The notes below the pieces were generated by a model. It was given only the letters and a program-made list of their open reading frames with translations. It searched no databases and was not told the DNA's origin. Below are positions 52,234 to 61,512 of a stretch of DNA of 64,000 nt, one piece after another (the first letter of the stretch is position 1; each line of letters opens with the position of its first letter). The DNA lies in assembly GCF_037055275.1 (NCBI RefSeq), contig NZ_CP146343.1:320001-384000 (forward strand), in the 5' to 3' direction. This stretch comes from Pseudomonas sp. ML2-2023-3. Lineage in GTDB: Bacteria; Pseudomonadota; Gammaproteobacteria; Pseudomonadales; Pseudomonadaceae. A program made the translations under genes and the position numbers.

Positions 52234-53439
52234 CTAAAGCGTTACGTCAACGCCGCTGCGCACGACGCGTTTGTCCAGATCACCACCCAGCCAGTAGGCC
52301 AGGTCTGCCGGACGATCAATGTTCCAGGCAACAAAGTCAGCCACTTTGCCGGGTTCAAGCGAACCGTGGGTCTCGCCCATACCCAATGCCGTCGCTGCAT
52401 GCTGGGTGACGCCAGCCAGGGCTTCTTCGGGGGTCATGCGGAACAAGGTGCAGGCCATGTTCAGCATCAGGCGCAACGACAAGCCAGGGGACGTGCCGGG
52501 GTTGAGGTCGCTGGCGATGGCGATTTTCACTCCGTGCTTGCGCAGGGCGTCCATCGGCGGCAACTGGGTTTCACGCAAGAAGTAAAATGCACCGGGCAAG
52601 AGCACGGCCACGGTGCCGGAGGCGGCCATGGCAATGGCGTCTTCTTCGGTCATGAATTCCAGATGGTCCGCCGACAACGCCTGGTAGCGCGCCGCAAGGC
52701 TTGAGCCATGCAATGAGGACAACTGCTCGGCATGCAATTTGACCGGCAAGCCCAATTGCTGCGCCACTTTGAATACCCGCTCAACCTGGGCGGGCGAAAA
52801 CGCCAGGTATTCGCAGAACGCATCCACCGCGTCTATCAGACCTTCGGCAGCCAACGCGGGCAGCATCTCGTTGCAGATATGCTCGATATAGTCGTCGGCA
52901 CGGTCCTTGTATTCCGGCGGTAAGGCATGGGCCGCAAGGCAGGTGCTACGCACCGTGACCGGCAACGCTTCACCCAGACGACGGATCACCCGCAAAATTT
53001 TGCGCTCGCTTTCAAGGCTCAGGCCGTAACCGGACTTGATCTCGACGCTGGTGACGCCATCGCGCAGCAAACACAGCAAACGCTGACGGGCACTGGCGAA
53101 CAATTCATCTTCGCTGGAAGCTCGGGTCGCACGCACGGTGCTGGCAATACCGCCCCCGGCTGCGGCGATTTCTGCATAGCTCACGCCCTGCAAGCGCTGC
53201 TCGAATTCGCCGCTGCGATTACCGCCAAACACCGTGTGCGTATGGCAATCGATCAGCCCCGGCGTCACCCACGCCCCTTCCAGGCCGTGGGTTTGACCAT
53301 ACTCGCCCGTCGGCAACTGCTGACGCGGACCAATCCACTCAATGTAGCCATCACGGGTGACAATGGCGGCATCCTCGATGATCGAGTACGTGCCATTGGC
53401 CATGGTTGCGACATTGCAGTGTTGCCAAAGGGTTTTCAT
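52234..53439 (-). CDS. hutI: Imidazolonepropionase
   Basis: Third step of histidine breakdown: opens imidazolone propionate to N-formimidoyl-glutamate. Amidohydrolase fold with metal motif [12 protein letters not shown] (about 64-75), [20 protein letters not shown] and [10 protein letters not shown]. 401 residues. GGAGTGACGCA precedes the ATG. 27 bp after the permease gene. Confidence 0.96.
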   Translation of the reverse strand: MKTLWQHCNVATMANGTYSIIEDAAIVTRDGYIEWIGPRQQLPTGEYGQTHGLEGAWVTPGLIDCHTHTVFGGNRSGEFEQRLQGVSYAEIAAAGGGIASTVRATRASSEDELFASARQRLLCLLRDGVTSVEIKSGYGLSLESERKILRVIRRLGEALPVTVRSTCLAAHALPPEYKDRADDYIEHICNEMLPALAAEGLIDAVDAFCEYLAFSPAQVERVFKVAQQLGLPVKLHAEQLSSLHGSSLAARYQALSADHLEFMTEEDAIAMAASGTVAVLLPGAFYFLRETQLPPMDALRKHGVKIAIASDLNPGTSPGLSLRLMLNMACTLFRMTPEEALAGVTQHAATALGMGETHGSLEPGKVADFVAWNIDRPADLAYWLGGDLDKRVVRSGVDVTL

Positions 53440-53466
53440 TGCGTCACTCCGTCAATGTTCAAAAAC

Positions 53467-54870
53467 TCAGGAAAGCTCGGGAGCCACTTCAATCGCCCGA
53501 CCCGCTGCCGGCTTTACCCACAATAGATAAGCCACCACCAGGAATACAATCCAGACCGCGCCTACCATCAGTGCCGCCTGGGTCTCAGGGAAGTAACCCA
53601 GTACGCCGAAGATAAACACCATGAATGCGATAGCAGCCATTGGCGCATACGGCCAGAACGGTACCGGGAACTTGAGCTCGGCTACTTGCTCACGGGTCAT
53701 GGAGCGGCGCATGGCCACTTGGGTCACCAAAATCATCAACCACACCCAGACCGTGGCGAAGGTGGCAATCGAGGCGATGACCAGGAAGATGTTTTCCGGG
53801 ATCAGGTAGTTGAGCACCACACCGCCCAACAACGTAGCGCCCATCACCAGTACGGTCATCCACGGCACGCCATGGCGGGAGATTTTTGCAAAGCCTTTAG
53901 GTGCCTGCCCTTGCTGGGCCAGGCCATACATCATGCGACCCGCGCCGAAGATGTCGCTGTTGATGGCCGACACCGCCGCCGAAATCACCACGATATTCAG
54001 AATGGTGGCCGCCGAGCTGATGCCCAGGCTGTCAAAGATCTGCACAAACGGGCTGCCCTGGCTGCCGATCTGGGTCCAAGGGTAGATCGCCATCAACACA
54101 AACAGGGTCAGTACATAGAACAGCAGAATGCGCAGCGGCACCGCGTTGATCGCTTTCGGAATCACACGCTGCGGATCTTTGGCTTCGCCGGCAGTGATGC
54201 CGATGATTTCAATACCGCCGAAGGCAAACATCACCACGGCAAACGAAGCGATCAAACCGCCCACGCCATTAGGCATGAAGCCGCCGAAGGACCACAGGTT
54301 GCTGATGCCGGTAGCCACGGCATCCGTGCTGCCAGACGTACCGATGCCAAACAGCATGATGCCGAAACCGGCCAGGATCATGGCCACGATCGCGGCAACT
54401 TTAAGCAGCGACAGCCAGAACTCCATTTCGCCAAAGACTTTGACGCTGCACAGGTTCAAGCCGCCGATCAGCAGCACGATGCCCAGCACCCAGATCCAGC
54501 GCGCGACTTCCGGGAACCAGAAGCCCATGTAAATGCCGAAGGCGGTGACATCGGCCAGACACACGATGATCATCTCGAAGGCATAGGTCCAGCCCAGGAT
54601 AAAGCCGGACATGGGGCCCAGGTAGGTGCTGGCATATTGGCCAAACGAGCCGGATACCGGGTTATGCACGGCCATTTCGCCCAGTGCACGCATCACCATG
54701 AACACCGCGGCGCCACCAATCAGGTACGCCAGCAGCACAGCAGGCCCAGCCATTTGGATGGCAGCGGCTGAACCATAAAAAAGACCCGTTCCGATCGCTG
54801 AACCCAGCGCCATAAAACGGATGTGGCGAGCGGATAGCCCGCGTTTCAAACCTTGAGTCTGGTTTTGCAT
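53467..54870 (-). CDS. hutT: Amino-acid permease of the hut cluster, probable histidine transporter
   Basis: 467-residue APC-superfamily permease with 12 predicted spans. Starts [25 protein letters not shown], the AAT-family TM1 block with the unwound GSAIGTG. Next come [17 protein letters not shown] and, in TM6, [19 protein letters not shown]. Related to HutT/ProY/LysP transporters. Its place between hutH and hutI argues for histidine (or urocanate) uptake. The substrate is inferred from context. Confidence 0.88.
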   Translation of the reverse strand: MQNQTQGLKRGLSARHIRFMALGSAIGTGLFYGSAAAIQMAGPAVLLAYLIGGAAVFMVMRALGEMAVHNPVSGSFGQYASTYLGPMSGFILGWTYAFEMIIVCLADVTAFGIYMGFWFPEVARWIWVLGIVLLIGGLNLCSVKVFGEMEFWLSLLKVAAIVAMILAGFGIMLFGIGTSGSTDAVATGISNLWSFGGFMPNGVGGLIASFAVVMFAFGGIEIIGITAGEAKDPQRVIPKAINAVPLRILLFYVLTLFVLMAIYPWTQIGSQGSPFVQIFDSLGISSAATILNIVVISAAVSAINSDIFGAGRMMYGLAQQGQAPKGFAKISRHGVPWMTVLVMGATLLGGVVLNYLIPENIFLVIASIATFATVWVWLMILVTQVAMRRSMTREQVAELKFPVPFWPYAPMAAIAFMVFIFGVLGYFPETQAALMVGAVWIVFLVVAYLLWVKPAAGRAIEVAPELS

Positions 54871-54907
54871 TTCGCGTCCTTGATTATTTTTGTCGGCGAA
54901 AACAGAG

Positions 54908-54941
54908 ACGCAGAGGGTCGATAAGACCCTCTGCGTTTTTT
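54908..54941. terminator. Strong hairpin between hutH and hutT
   Basis: Perfect 12-pair stem ACGCAGAGGGTC / GACCCTCTGCGT with a 5-base loop. The T6 run lies on the plus-strand side, so it is a full intrinsic terminator for antisense transcription. For hut mRNA the following CTCTGTTTTC makes it at best partial. Confidence 0.7.
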
Positions 54942-54945
54942 GGGG

Positions 54946-56478
54946 TTACAGGCTTGGCAGAACGTGAGCAGGCAGCAGATCGTTCAGGCAACGGGTTGCC
55001 AGCAGTTGCATGGCAACTTCGATATCCGGCGCGAAGAAGCGGTCTTTCTCATAATGAGCAACCTTGCTGCGCAGGGTGGTACGAGCGACTTCAAGCTTGG
55101 CCGAGGTTTTCAGGCCATCACGCAGATCCAGACCCTGGCACGCGGCCAGCCACTCGATCGCCAGTACGCCTCGGACGTTTTCGGCCATTTCCCACAGACG
55201 CTTGCCAGCAGAAGGGGCCATCGATACGTGGTCTTCCTGGTTGGCCGAGGTCGGAATGCTGTCAACGCTGTGTGGGTGGGACAACGCCTTGTTCTCGCTG
55301 GCCAGGGCCGCAGCCGTTACCTGAGCGATCATGAAGCCGGAGTTCACGCCACCATTGGCCACCAGGAACGGCGGCAATTGCGACATGTGCTTGTCCATCA
55401 TCAACGAGATCCGACGCTCGCTCAGCGAACCGATTTCTGCAATCGCCAGCGCCATGTTGTCAGCAGCCATTGCAACCGGCTCGGCGTGGAAGTTGCCACC
55501 GGAGATCACGTCGCCCTGCTCGGCGAATACCAGCGGGTTATCCGACACTGCGTTGGCTTCAATGCCCAGCACTTCGGCGGCCTGGCGGAACTGGGTCAGG
55601 CAGGCACCCATCACTTGCGGCTGGCAACGCAGGGAGTACGGGTCTTGTACCTTGTCGCAGTTCTTGTGCGACTCGGACACTTCGCTGCTCGCGCCCAGCA
55701 GGTCGCGGTAAATGGCAGCGGCGTCGATCTGACCGCGTTGACCGCGGGCAGCATGAATGCGTGGATCGAACGGCGAGCGCGAACCCAGAACGGCTTCAAC
55801 GGTCAGGCCGCCACAGGCCATCGCGGCAGCAAACAGGTCTTCGCCTTCAAACAGACCGCGCAAGGCATAGGCCGTCGACACTTGAGTGCCGTTAAGCAGG
55901 GCCAGGCCTTCTTTGGCAGCCAGGGTCAGCGGCTCAAGACCGGCTTGTTTCAAGGCCGTGACGGCATCCAGCCACTCACCCTTGTAACGGGCCTTGCCTT
56001 CGCCCAGCAGCACCAGCGACATATGCGCCAACGGTGCCAGGTCGCCGGATGCGCCTACCGAACCTTTAAGTGGAATGTGCGGGTAAACCTCGGCATTGAT
56101 CAGCGCGATCAACGCATCGATCACCACGCGACGAATCCCGGAGAAACCACGGCTCAGGCTGTTGACCTTGAGCACCATGATCAGGCGTACCAGATCATCG
56201 CTGATTGGCTCGCCGATACCGGCTGCGTGGGACAGCACCAAGGAGCGCTGGAGGTTTTCCAGGTCTTCGCTGGCAATTTTGGTCGAAGCCAACAAACCGA
56301 AACCGGTGTTGATGCCGTACGTGGTGCGGTTCTCGGCAAGGATCTGCTCAACGCACGCCACACTGGCATCGATCTGCGCCGACGCACTTTCGTCCAGGCT
56401 CAGGGTGACTGGCTGCTGATAGATGTCACGCAGTTGGGCAAGGCTCAGTTGGCCGGGGATCAGGTTTAACTCAAGCAC
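54946..56478 (-). CDS. hutH: Histidine ammonia-lyase (histidase)
   Basis: First step of histidine catabolism: histidine to urocanate and ammonia. 510 residues, GTG start with AGGAG 8 bases upstream. [12 protein letters not shown] contains the Ala143-Ser144-Gly145 triad that cyclises to the MIO electrophile. Also [25 protein letters not shown] and the [11 protein letters not shown] block. Lies 138 bp after hutU, the gap holding a REP element. Confidence 0.97.
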   Translation of the reverse strand: MLELNLIPGQLSLAQLRDIYQQPVTLSLDESASAQIDASVACVEQILAENRTTYGINTGFGLLASTKIASEDLENLQRSLVLSHAAGIGEPISDDLVRLIMVLKVNSLSRGFSGIRRVVIDALIALINAEVYPHIPLKGSVGASGDLAPLAHMSLVLLGEGKARYKGEWLDAVTALKQAGLEPLTLAAKEGLALLNGTQVSTAYALRGLFEGEDLFAAAMACGGLTVEAVLGSRSPFDPRIHAARGQRGQIDAAAIYRDLLGASSEVSESHKNCDKVQDPYSLRCQPQVMGACLTQFRQAAEVLGIEANAVSDNPLVFAEQGDVISGGNFHAEPVAMAADNMALAIAEIGSLSERRISLMMDKHMSQLPPFLVANGGVNSGFMIAQVTAAALASENKALSHPHSVDSIPTSANQEDHVSMAPSAGKRLWEMAENVRGVLAIEWLAACQGLDLRDGLKTSAKLEVARTTLRSKVAHYEKDRFFAPDIEVAMQLLATRCLNDLLPAHVLPSL

Positions 56479-56516
56479 GTTAATACTCCTTCACGCGTGT
56501 AACCGAAATGTATGTG

Positions 56517-56608
56517 GTAGTCGCTGCCGCAGGCTGCGAAGGGTTGCGGAGCAACCCGTTTTCTTGAAGGCCCTGCTAGCCCCTTCGCAGCCTTCGGCAG
56601 CGACTACA
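56517..56608. repeat. REP-type inverted repeat, family 2, between hutU and hutH
   Basis: Arms GTAGTCGCTGCCGCAGGCTG and the complement of GCAGCCTTCGGCAGCGACTA, inside the hut operon. Confidence 0.85.
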
Positions 56609-56616
56609 GGTATTTA

Positions 56617-58314
56617 TCAGCCGTTGATCATCGGCAGGTTCAGGCCCTGCTCGTTTGCACAGTCGATGGCGATGTCGTAGCCCGCATCTGCGTGACGCAT
56701 CACGCCGGTTGCCGGGTCGTTGTGCAGTACACGGGCGATACGCTCAGCCGCTTCGTCGGTACCGTCACACACGATCACCATCCCCGAGTGCTGAGAGAAG
56801 CCCATGCCCACGCCACCGCCGTGGTGCAGCGAAACCCAGGTCGCGCCGCTCGCGGTGTTCAACAGGGCGTTGAGCAATGGCCAGTCGGACACGGCGTCCG
56901 ATCCATCTTTCATCGACTCGGTTTCACGGTTCGGGCTCGATACCGAACCGGAGTCCAGATGGTCGCGGCCGATCACGATCGGGGCTTTCAGCTCGCCGCT
57001 GCGCACCATTTCGTTGAACGCCAGGCCCAGCTTGGCGCGCTGGCCCAGACCAACCCAGCAGATACGTGCCGGCAGACCCTGGAAGCTGATGCGCTCGCGA
57101 GCCATGTCCAGCCAGTTGTGCAGGTGGGCGTCGTCAGCGATCAGCTCTTTGACCTTGGCGTCGGTTTTGTAGATGTCTTCGGCATCGCCCGACAGCGCGA
57201 CCCAGCGGAACGGGCCTACACCACGGCAGAACAATGGGCGGATATAAGCCGGTACAAAACCAGGGAAGTCGAAGGCGTTTTCTACGCCCACTTCTTTGGC
57301 CATCTGACGAATGTTGTTGCCGTAGTCGAAGGTCGGCACGCCCGCTTTCTGGAAGGCCAGCATGGCTTCAACGTGCTCGCCCATCGAGGCTTTGGCGGCT
57401 TTGACCACGGCTGCCGGATCGGTCACGGCGCGGTCGCGGTACTGCTCCCAGGTCCAGCCTTTTGGCAGATAGCCGTTCAGGGGGTCGTGGGCGCTGGTCT
57501 GGTCGGTGACCATGTCCGGGCGTACGCCACGACGAACCATTTCTGGCAGCAATTCAGCGGCGTTCCCACAAAGCGCGATGGAGATCGCTTTGCCTTCAGC
57601 GGTGTATTTGGCGATACGGGCCAGCGCGTCATCCAGGTCCACGGCTTGCTCGTCGACATAGCGAGTGGCCAGGCGGAAATCGATACGGCTTTGCTGGCAT
57701 TCGATGTTCAGCGAGCAGGCACCGGCCAGGGTGGCGGCCAGAGGCTGTGCGCCGCCCATGCCGCCCAGACCTGCGGTCAGTACCCACTTGCCGACCAGGC
57801 TGCCGTTGTAGTGCTGGCGACCGGCTTCGACGAAGGTTTCGTAGGTGCCCTGGACGATGCCCTGGCTGCCGATGTAGATCCAGCTGCCGGCGGTCATCTG
57901 GCCGTACATGGCCAGGCCTTTGGCGTCGAGTTCGTTGAAGTGCTCCCACGTGGCCCAGTGCGGTACCAGGTTGGAGTTGGCGATCAGTACCCGTGGTGCA
58001 TTGCTGTGGGTTTTGAACACGCCGACCGGCTTGCCCGACTGCACCAGCAGGGTTTCGTCATCGTTGAGGTTGGTCAGGCTTTCGACGATTTTGTCGTAGC
58101 ACTCCCAGTTACGTGCTGCCCGGCCAATACCGCCATACACCACCAGCTCGGTCGGGTTCTCGGCCACTTGCGGGTCGAGGTTGTTCATCAACATCCGCAG
58201 CGGCGCTTCGGTCATCCAGCTTTTAGCAGTGAGCTGGGTGCCACGGGCGGCGCGGATTTCACCTTCACGGTGACGGGTGAACTCGGCAGGCGATTTTGGG
58301 GTAGTTGAAGTCAC
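56617..58314 (-). CDS. hutU: Urocanate hydratase (urocanase)
   Basis: Second step: urocanate to imidazolone propionate, with NAD as electrophile. GTG start at 58314 with GAGGAG 6-11 bases upstream; a longer in-frame reading would cross the promoter and operator. Blocks [42 protein letters not shown] (NAD) and [16 protein letters not shown] (active-site Cys near 417). 565 residues. Confidence 0.96.
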   Translation of the reverse strand: MTSTTPKSPAEFTRHREGEIRAARGTQLTAKSWMTEAPLRMLMNNLDPQVAENPTELVVYGGIGRAARNWECYDKIVESLTNLNDDETLLVQSGKPVGVFKTHSNAPRVLIANSNLVPHWATWEHFNELDAKGLAMYGQMTAGSWIYIGSQGIVQGTYETFVEAGRQHYNGSLVGKWVLTAGLGGMGGAQPLAATLAGACSLNIECQQSRIDFRLATRYVDEQAVDLDDALARIAKYTAEGKAISIALCGNAAELLPEMVRRGVRPDMVTDQTSAHDPLNGYLPKGWTWEQYRDRAVTDPAAVVKAAKASMGEHVEAMLAFQKAGVPTFDYGNNIRQMAKEVGVENAFDFPGFVPAYIRPLFCRGVGPFRWVALSGDAEDIYKTDAKVKELIADDAHLHNWLDMARERISFQGLPARICWVGLGQRAKLGLAFNEMVRSGELKAPIVIGRDHLDSGSVSSPNRETESMKDGSDAVSDWPLLNALLNTASGATWVSLHHGGGVGMGFSQHSGMVIVCDGTDEAAERIARVLHNDPATGVMRHADAGYDIAIDCANEQGLNLPMING

Positions 58315-58371
58315 GGGTAACTCCTCAGCGATAGTCGGATGCGTCGGGTGTGAGAAGAGGATCGACGCACA

Positions 58372-58393
58372 CTTATGTACTTGTACATACAAG
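58372..58393 (-). promoter_or_regulatory. HutC operator at hutU
   Basis: Near-palindrome CTTATGTAC-TT-GTACATACAAG, of the TGTATGTACAAG type bound by HutC. It covers the expected transcription start of the sigma-54 promoter next to it. A related TGTATATACA sequence lies before hutF. Confidence 0.65.
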
Positions 58394-58397
58394 CATA

Positions 58398-58413
58398 TGC
58401 AAGTTAGCGGCCA
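58398..58413 (-). promoter_or_regulatory. Sigma-54 promoter of hutU
   Basis: Minus strand TGGCCGCTAACTTGCA. Consensus TGGCACG-N4-TTGCA, with the invariant GG and GC at the correct 10-base spacing. Histidine genes of fluorescent pseudomonads are known to depend on RpoN with CbrB, which fits. Confidence 0.7.
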
Positions 58414-58572
58414 ATGTGTGAAATTCGCAAATGAAAAAGTTAGAGAGCCCGAAAACACAGGCTAAAAACCGTGCGCCAGGTTTTTGAGAAGAGGATGAAT
58501 GATTCGCAGGAGTGTTACTGGAGGAGGTCTGTGCGCTGAGTTGGGGCGTTCGGTAACAGAGCGTGTAGCGTG

Positions 58573-58665
58573 TGTAGTCGCTGCCGCAGGCTGCGAAGCG
58601 GGACGCGGGTGCTCCAGGAAAACGGGTTGCTCCGCAACCCTTCGCAGCCTGCGGCAGCGACTACA
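58573..58665. repeat. REP-type inverted repeat, family 2, between hutD and hutU
   Basis: Arms TGTAGTCGCTGCCGCAGGCT and the complement of GCAGCCTGCGGCAGCGACTA, with an inner GGGTTGCTCCGCAACCC hairpin. It starts 7 bp past the hutD stop. The rest of the 58315-58672 gap is the hutU control region. Confidence 0.88.
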
Positions 58666-58672
58666 TGATCAG

Positions 58673-59251
58673 TTAGACCGCGCTCAACTCAATCACACAG
58701 CACAGGCCTGTCACCGTCACTTCAAGCAACTCGCGATTGCCGCTCAGTTGCAAACAGTCGTAACGGCCCAGGTGTTCGTGGCAGGTGTTACCCAGGCCCA
58801 CATGAACCTGTTCGCCTGCGCTGAAAACCACCAGGGTGTGCGCCGAAGTGAACACGCGCTGAGGGGTGGTCGCCTCCAGCCATTGCAACCGCGCGGTGTA
58901 GCGCTGCGGGGCATAGATCAGATTGAAGTCGCGAATCGGACCATCGATCAGGGTGCAGGCAACGGCGCTTTCACCCTTGAATGCAAAAGCATCGAACGGT
59001 AACAGTGCCCGCGTGCTCACCCCGTCGACCTGCAGGTTCATGCCCGCACCCTGCAGCACGCTGATGATTCGCTGGTAGCCGTCAAAACGTGAAAAGCCGC
59101 CCGACTCGCCGATATCGGCAATCGACAGGCGCCAGCCAAAGCCATCAAGGCCCTCGCCTGCGTCTCGGGTGATTTCTTCAGTGCTGCCGCCGCCGTTCTT
59201 CCACGGCATGCGCGGATAGTCGACGGCACGTAAAACTTCAGGCTGGATCAT
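58673..59251 (-). CDS. hutD: HutD family protein
   Basis: 192-residue bicupin of the hut locus. In P. fluorescens it has been proposed to set an upper limit on hut expression, possibly by binding a pathway intermediate. PWKNGGGSTEEI (about 16-27), FGWRLSIADIGESGGFSRFDGYQR and FDAFAFKGE are the cupin blocks. The start overlaps the hutC stop by 4 bases (ATGA), so both are translated together. Confidence 0.93.
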   Translation of the reverse strand: MIQPEVLRAVDYPRMPWKNGGGSTEEITRDAGEGLDGFGWRLSIADIGESGGFSRFDGYQRIISVLQGAGMNLQVDGVSTRALLPFDAFAFKGESAVACTLIDGPIRDFNLIYAPQRYTARLQWLEATTPQRVFTSAHTLVVFSAGEQVHVGLGNTCHEHLGRYDCLQLSGNRELLEVTVTGLCCVIELSAV

Positions 59252-59997
59252 TTATTGAAACGTCCTTCAAGACGATGACGGGAACCGGGGTGGATCAGTC
59301 GGGCGGCGGTAACAGGCTGACGACCCGACCAGGTGCGGCGACGAATCAGCAGGCACGGCTCGCCAGGCTCGATTTGCAGTAATTTGCACTCTTTGGGGTC
59401 AGCCAAAATCGCTTCGACCACGTGCTCGCCCTCAGTCAGCGGGGCGACTTGAGACAAATAGGCGTAAGGCGTTTGCAGGGTGAAATCCTGCTTGAGGTAG
59501 TCCGGTGCCACCAGGGCATTGACGAAACGGTCCTCGATTTGCACGGCAATCCCGTTCTCGTAGTGCACGATCAGTGAGTGAAAGACCTTCTGCCCTTCAC
59601 GCATGTCGAGCACGGCGGCACGTTCCGAGCCGGCCATTTCTTCACCCAGACTGATGACCTTGCAGGTGTGCTTGTGCCCGCGAGCAGCGATTTCATCGGC
59701 GATATTGTTGACTTCGAACAGCGCGGACTGGGTCTTGGGCTCGGCCACAAAGGTGCCAACGCCCTGCATGCGCACCAGCAAGCCGTCGGCGGTCATTTCA
59801 CGCAGCGCACGGTTGATGGTCATGCGGCTGAACCCCAACTGGGTCACAAGCTCGCTCTCGGAAGGCACACGATAATGCGGCGGCCAGTTTCCGCTCTGGA
59901 TCTGCGCAGTGATCATTTGCTTTACTCGAGCGTAAAGCGGGGCCGGGCTATCGCCCATGTGGGCGGCCAGCGGGGACACGACAGGCGGAGTCGACAC
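59248..59997 (-). CDS. hutC: Histidine utilisation repressor HutC (GntR family)
   Basis: Represses hut genes until urocanate binds. GTG start at 59997 with AAGGA 6 bases before it. Winged helix at about 15-85 (LYARVKQMITAQIQSGNW, RVPSESELVTQLGFSRMTINRALREM) and a UTRA ligand domain at about 95-245. 249 residues. A TGTATATACA-type site lies between it and divergent hutF, so it probably controls itself. Confidence 0.95.
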   Translation of the reverse strand: MSTPPVVSPLAAHMGDSPAPLYARVKQMITAQIQSGNWPPHYRVPSESELVTQLGFSRMTINRALREMTADGLLVRMQGVGTFVAEPKTQSALFEVNNIADEIAARGHKHTCKVISLGEEMAGSERAAVLDMREGQKVFHSLIVHYENGIAVQIEDRFVNALVAPDYLKQDFTLQTPYAYLSQVAPLTEGEHVVEAILADPKECKLLQIEPGEPCLLIRRRTWSGRQPVTAARLIHPGSRHRLEGRFNK

Positions 59998-60061
59998 AGG
60001 CAATCCTTGGTAATGAGTTAAGAGTCGTAGCTTGCCGGAGTTTACCGAGCAGGCAAACGTC

Positions 60062-60086
60062 TGTATATGTATATACAAATTACAAG
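60062..60086. promoter_or_regulatory. HutC operator between hutC and hutF
   Basis: TGTATATGTATATACAAATTACAAG holds the TGTATATACA core (partly doubled). Its centre is about 30 bp before the hutF ATG and 77 bp before the hutC GTG, able to control both directions. Confidence 0.6.
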
Positions 60087-60104
60087 CAATGGGGTACCGA
60101 ACCG

Positions 60105-61469
60105 ATGTCCGTCTTCTTTGCCGAGCGCGCGCTACTGCCTACAGGCTGGGCTACCAATGTCCGCATCGAGGTCGGTGCCGATGGCTACTTGACCCGAATC
60201 CAGGCCAATGCCGACGCGCACGGCGCCGAACGGCTGAACGGCCCACTGCTACCGGGCATGCCGAATCTGCACTCCCACGCATTCCAGCGGGCCATGGCCG
60301 GTTTGGCCGAAGTGGCGGGCAACCCCAACGATAGTTTCTGGACGTGGCGCGATTTAATGTATCGGCTCGTCGGAAAAATAAGCCCTGAACAGCTCGGTGT
60401 CATTGCCCGTCAGTTGTACATCGAAATGCTCAAGGCCGGTTACACCTCGGTGGCTGAATTCCATTACGTGCACCACGATCTTTCGGGCCAGCCCTATGCC
60501 AATCCAGCAGAACTGGCGCTGCGCATCAGCGAAGCGGCGCGCTCCACCGGCATTGGCCTGACCTTGCTGCCAGTGCTCTACAGCCACTCCGGCTTTGGCG
60601 GGCAGGCACCCAACGACGGTCAACGGCGTTTTATCAACAGCACCGAGCACTACCTGAAGCTGCAGCAACAGCTAAAGCCGCTGCTGGCTCAACAGCCTGC
60701 ACAAACCCTGGGCTTGTGCTTTCACTCGCTGCGCGCCGTCACTCCCGAGCAAATCCACGAAGTTCTGCAGGCCGGCGACACGACCTGCCCGGTGCATATC
60801 CATATCGCAGAGCAACAAAAGGAAGTCGACGATTGCCTGAGCTGGAGCGGCAAACGTCCAATCCAGTGGCTGTATGACAACGTTGAGGTCGATCAACGCT
60901 GGTGCCTGGTGCATGCAACCCACGCCAACGCTGCCGAAGTCCAGCTGATGGCGCAGAGCCAGGCCGTGGCCGGGTTGTGCCTGACCACCGAAGCCAACCT
61001 GGGTGACGGCATTTTTCCGGCCGTGGATTTCCTTGCTCAAGGCGGGCGAATGGGCATTGGCTCGGACAGCCATGTGTCCCTGAGCGTGGTTGAAGAGCTG
61101 CGCTGGCTGGAATACGGCCAGCGCTTGCGCGATCAGCGCCGCAACCGGATGTATCGCAGCGACCAGCCGATGGTCGGCCGCACTCTGTATGACGCCGCAC
61201 TGGTGGGCGGCGCCCAGGCGATGGGCCAGGCGGTTGCCGGATTAGCCGTTGGTCAGCGCGCCGACTGGCTGGTACTGGACGGTAATGACCCGTACCTGGC
61301 CACGGCACAGGACGACGCCATTCTTAACCGCTGGCTGTTTGCGGGCGGCGATCGTCAGGTACGAGACGTATTGGTCAACGGTCAGTGGGTGGTGCGCGAC
61401 GGCCGTCATGCCGATGAAGAAGCCAGCTGCCGCGACTTCACCCGGGTGCTGCGCGAGTTGTTGGGGTAA
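60105..61469 (+). CDS. hutF: Formimidoylglutamate deiminase
   Basis: Fourth step of the longer histidine route: removes ammonia from formimidoyl-glutamate to give formylglutamate for HutG. Amidohydrolase, 454 residues. Metal motif LPGMPNLHSHAFQRAMAG (about 51-68), HYVHHDL, HIHIAEQQKEVDDC, VHATHAN and IGSDSHVSLSVVEELRWLEY. Divergent from hutC with the operator between them. Confidence 0.96.
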   Translation: MSVFFAERALLPTGWATNVRIEVGADGYLTRIQANADAHGAERLNGPLLPGMPNLHSHAFQRAMAGLAEVAGNPNDSFWTWRDLMYRLVGKISPEQLGVIARQLYIEMLKAGYTSVAEFHYVHHDLSGQPYANPAELALRISEAARSTGIGLTLLPVLYSHSGFGGQAPNDGQRRFINSTEHYLKLQQQLKPLLAQQPAQTLGLCFHSLRAVTPEQIHEVLQAGDTTCPVHIHIAEQQKEVDDCLSWSGKRPIQWLYDNVEVDQRWCLVHATHANAAEVQLMAQSQAVAGLCLTTEANLGDGIFPAVDFLAQGGRMGIGSDSHVSLSVVEELRWLEYGQRLRDQRRNRMYRSDQPMVGRTLYDAALVGGAQAMGQAVAGLAVGQRADWLVLDGNDPYLATAQDDAILNRWLFAGGDRQVRDVLVNGQWVVRDGRHADEEASCRDFTRVLRELLG

Positions 61470-61512
61470 CAAAACTGCGGTCGCCCTCGCCGCCTGCGGC
61501 AGCGACTACCCG

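Noticed and set aside
56692..58308. Very long open frame antisense to hutU, and similar long antisense frames over gltB, hslU, the chemoreceptors and opgH.
   Set aside because: These are shadows of high-GC codon usage in the true genes; no ribosome sites, no conserved protein features.
61475..61510. Possible full family 2 REP after hutF.
   Set aside because: Only one degenerate arm (CGCCTGCGGCAGCGACTACC) is clear; the other is too diverged to call a complete element.
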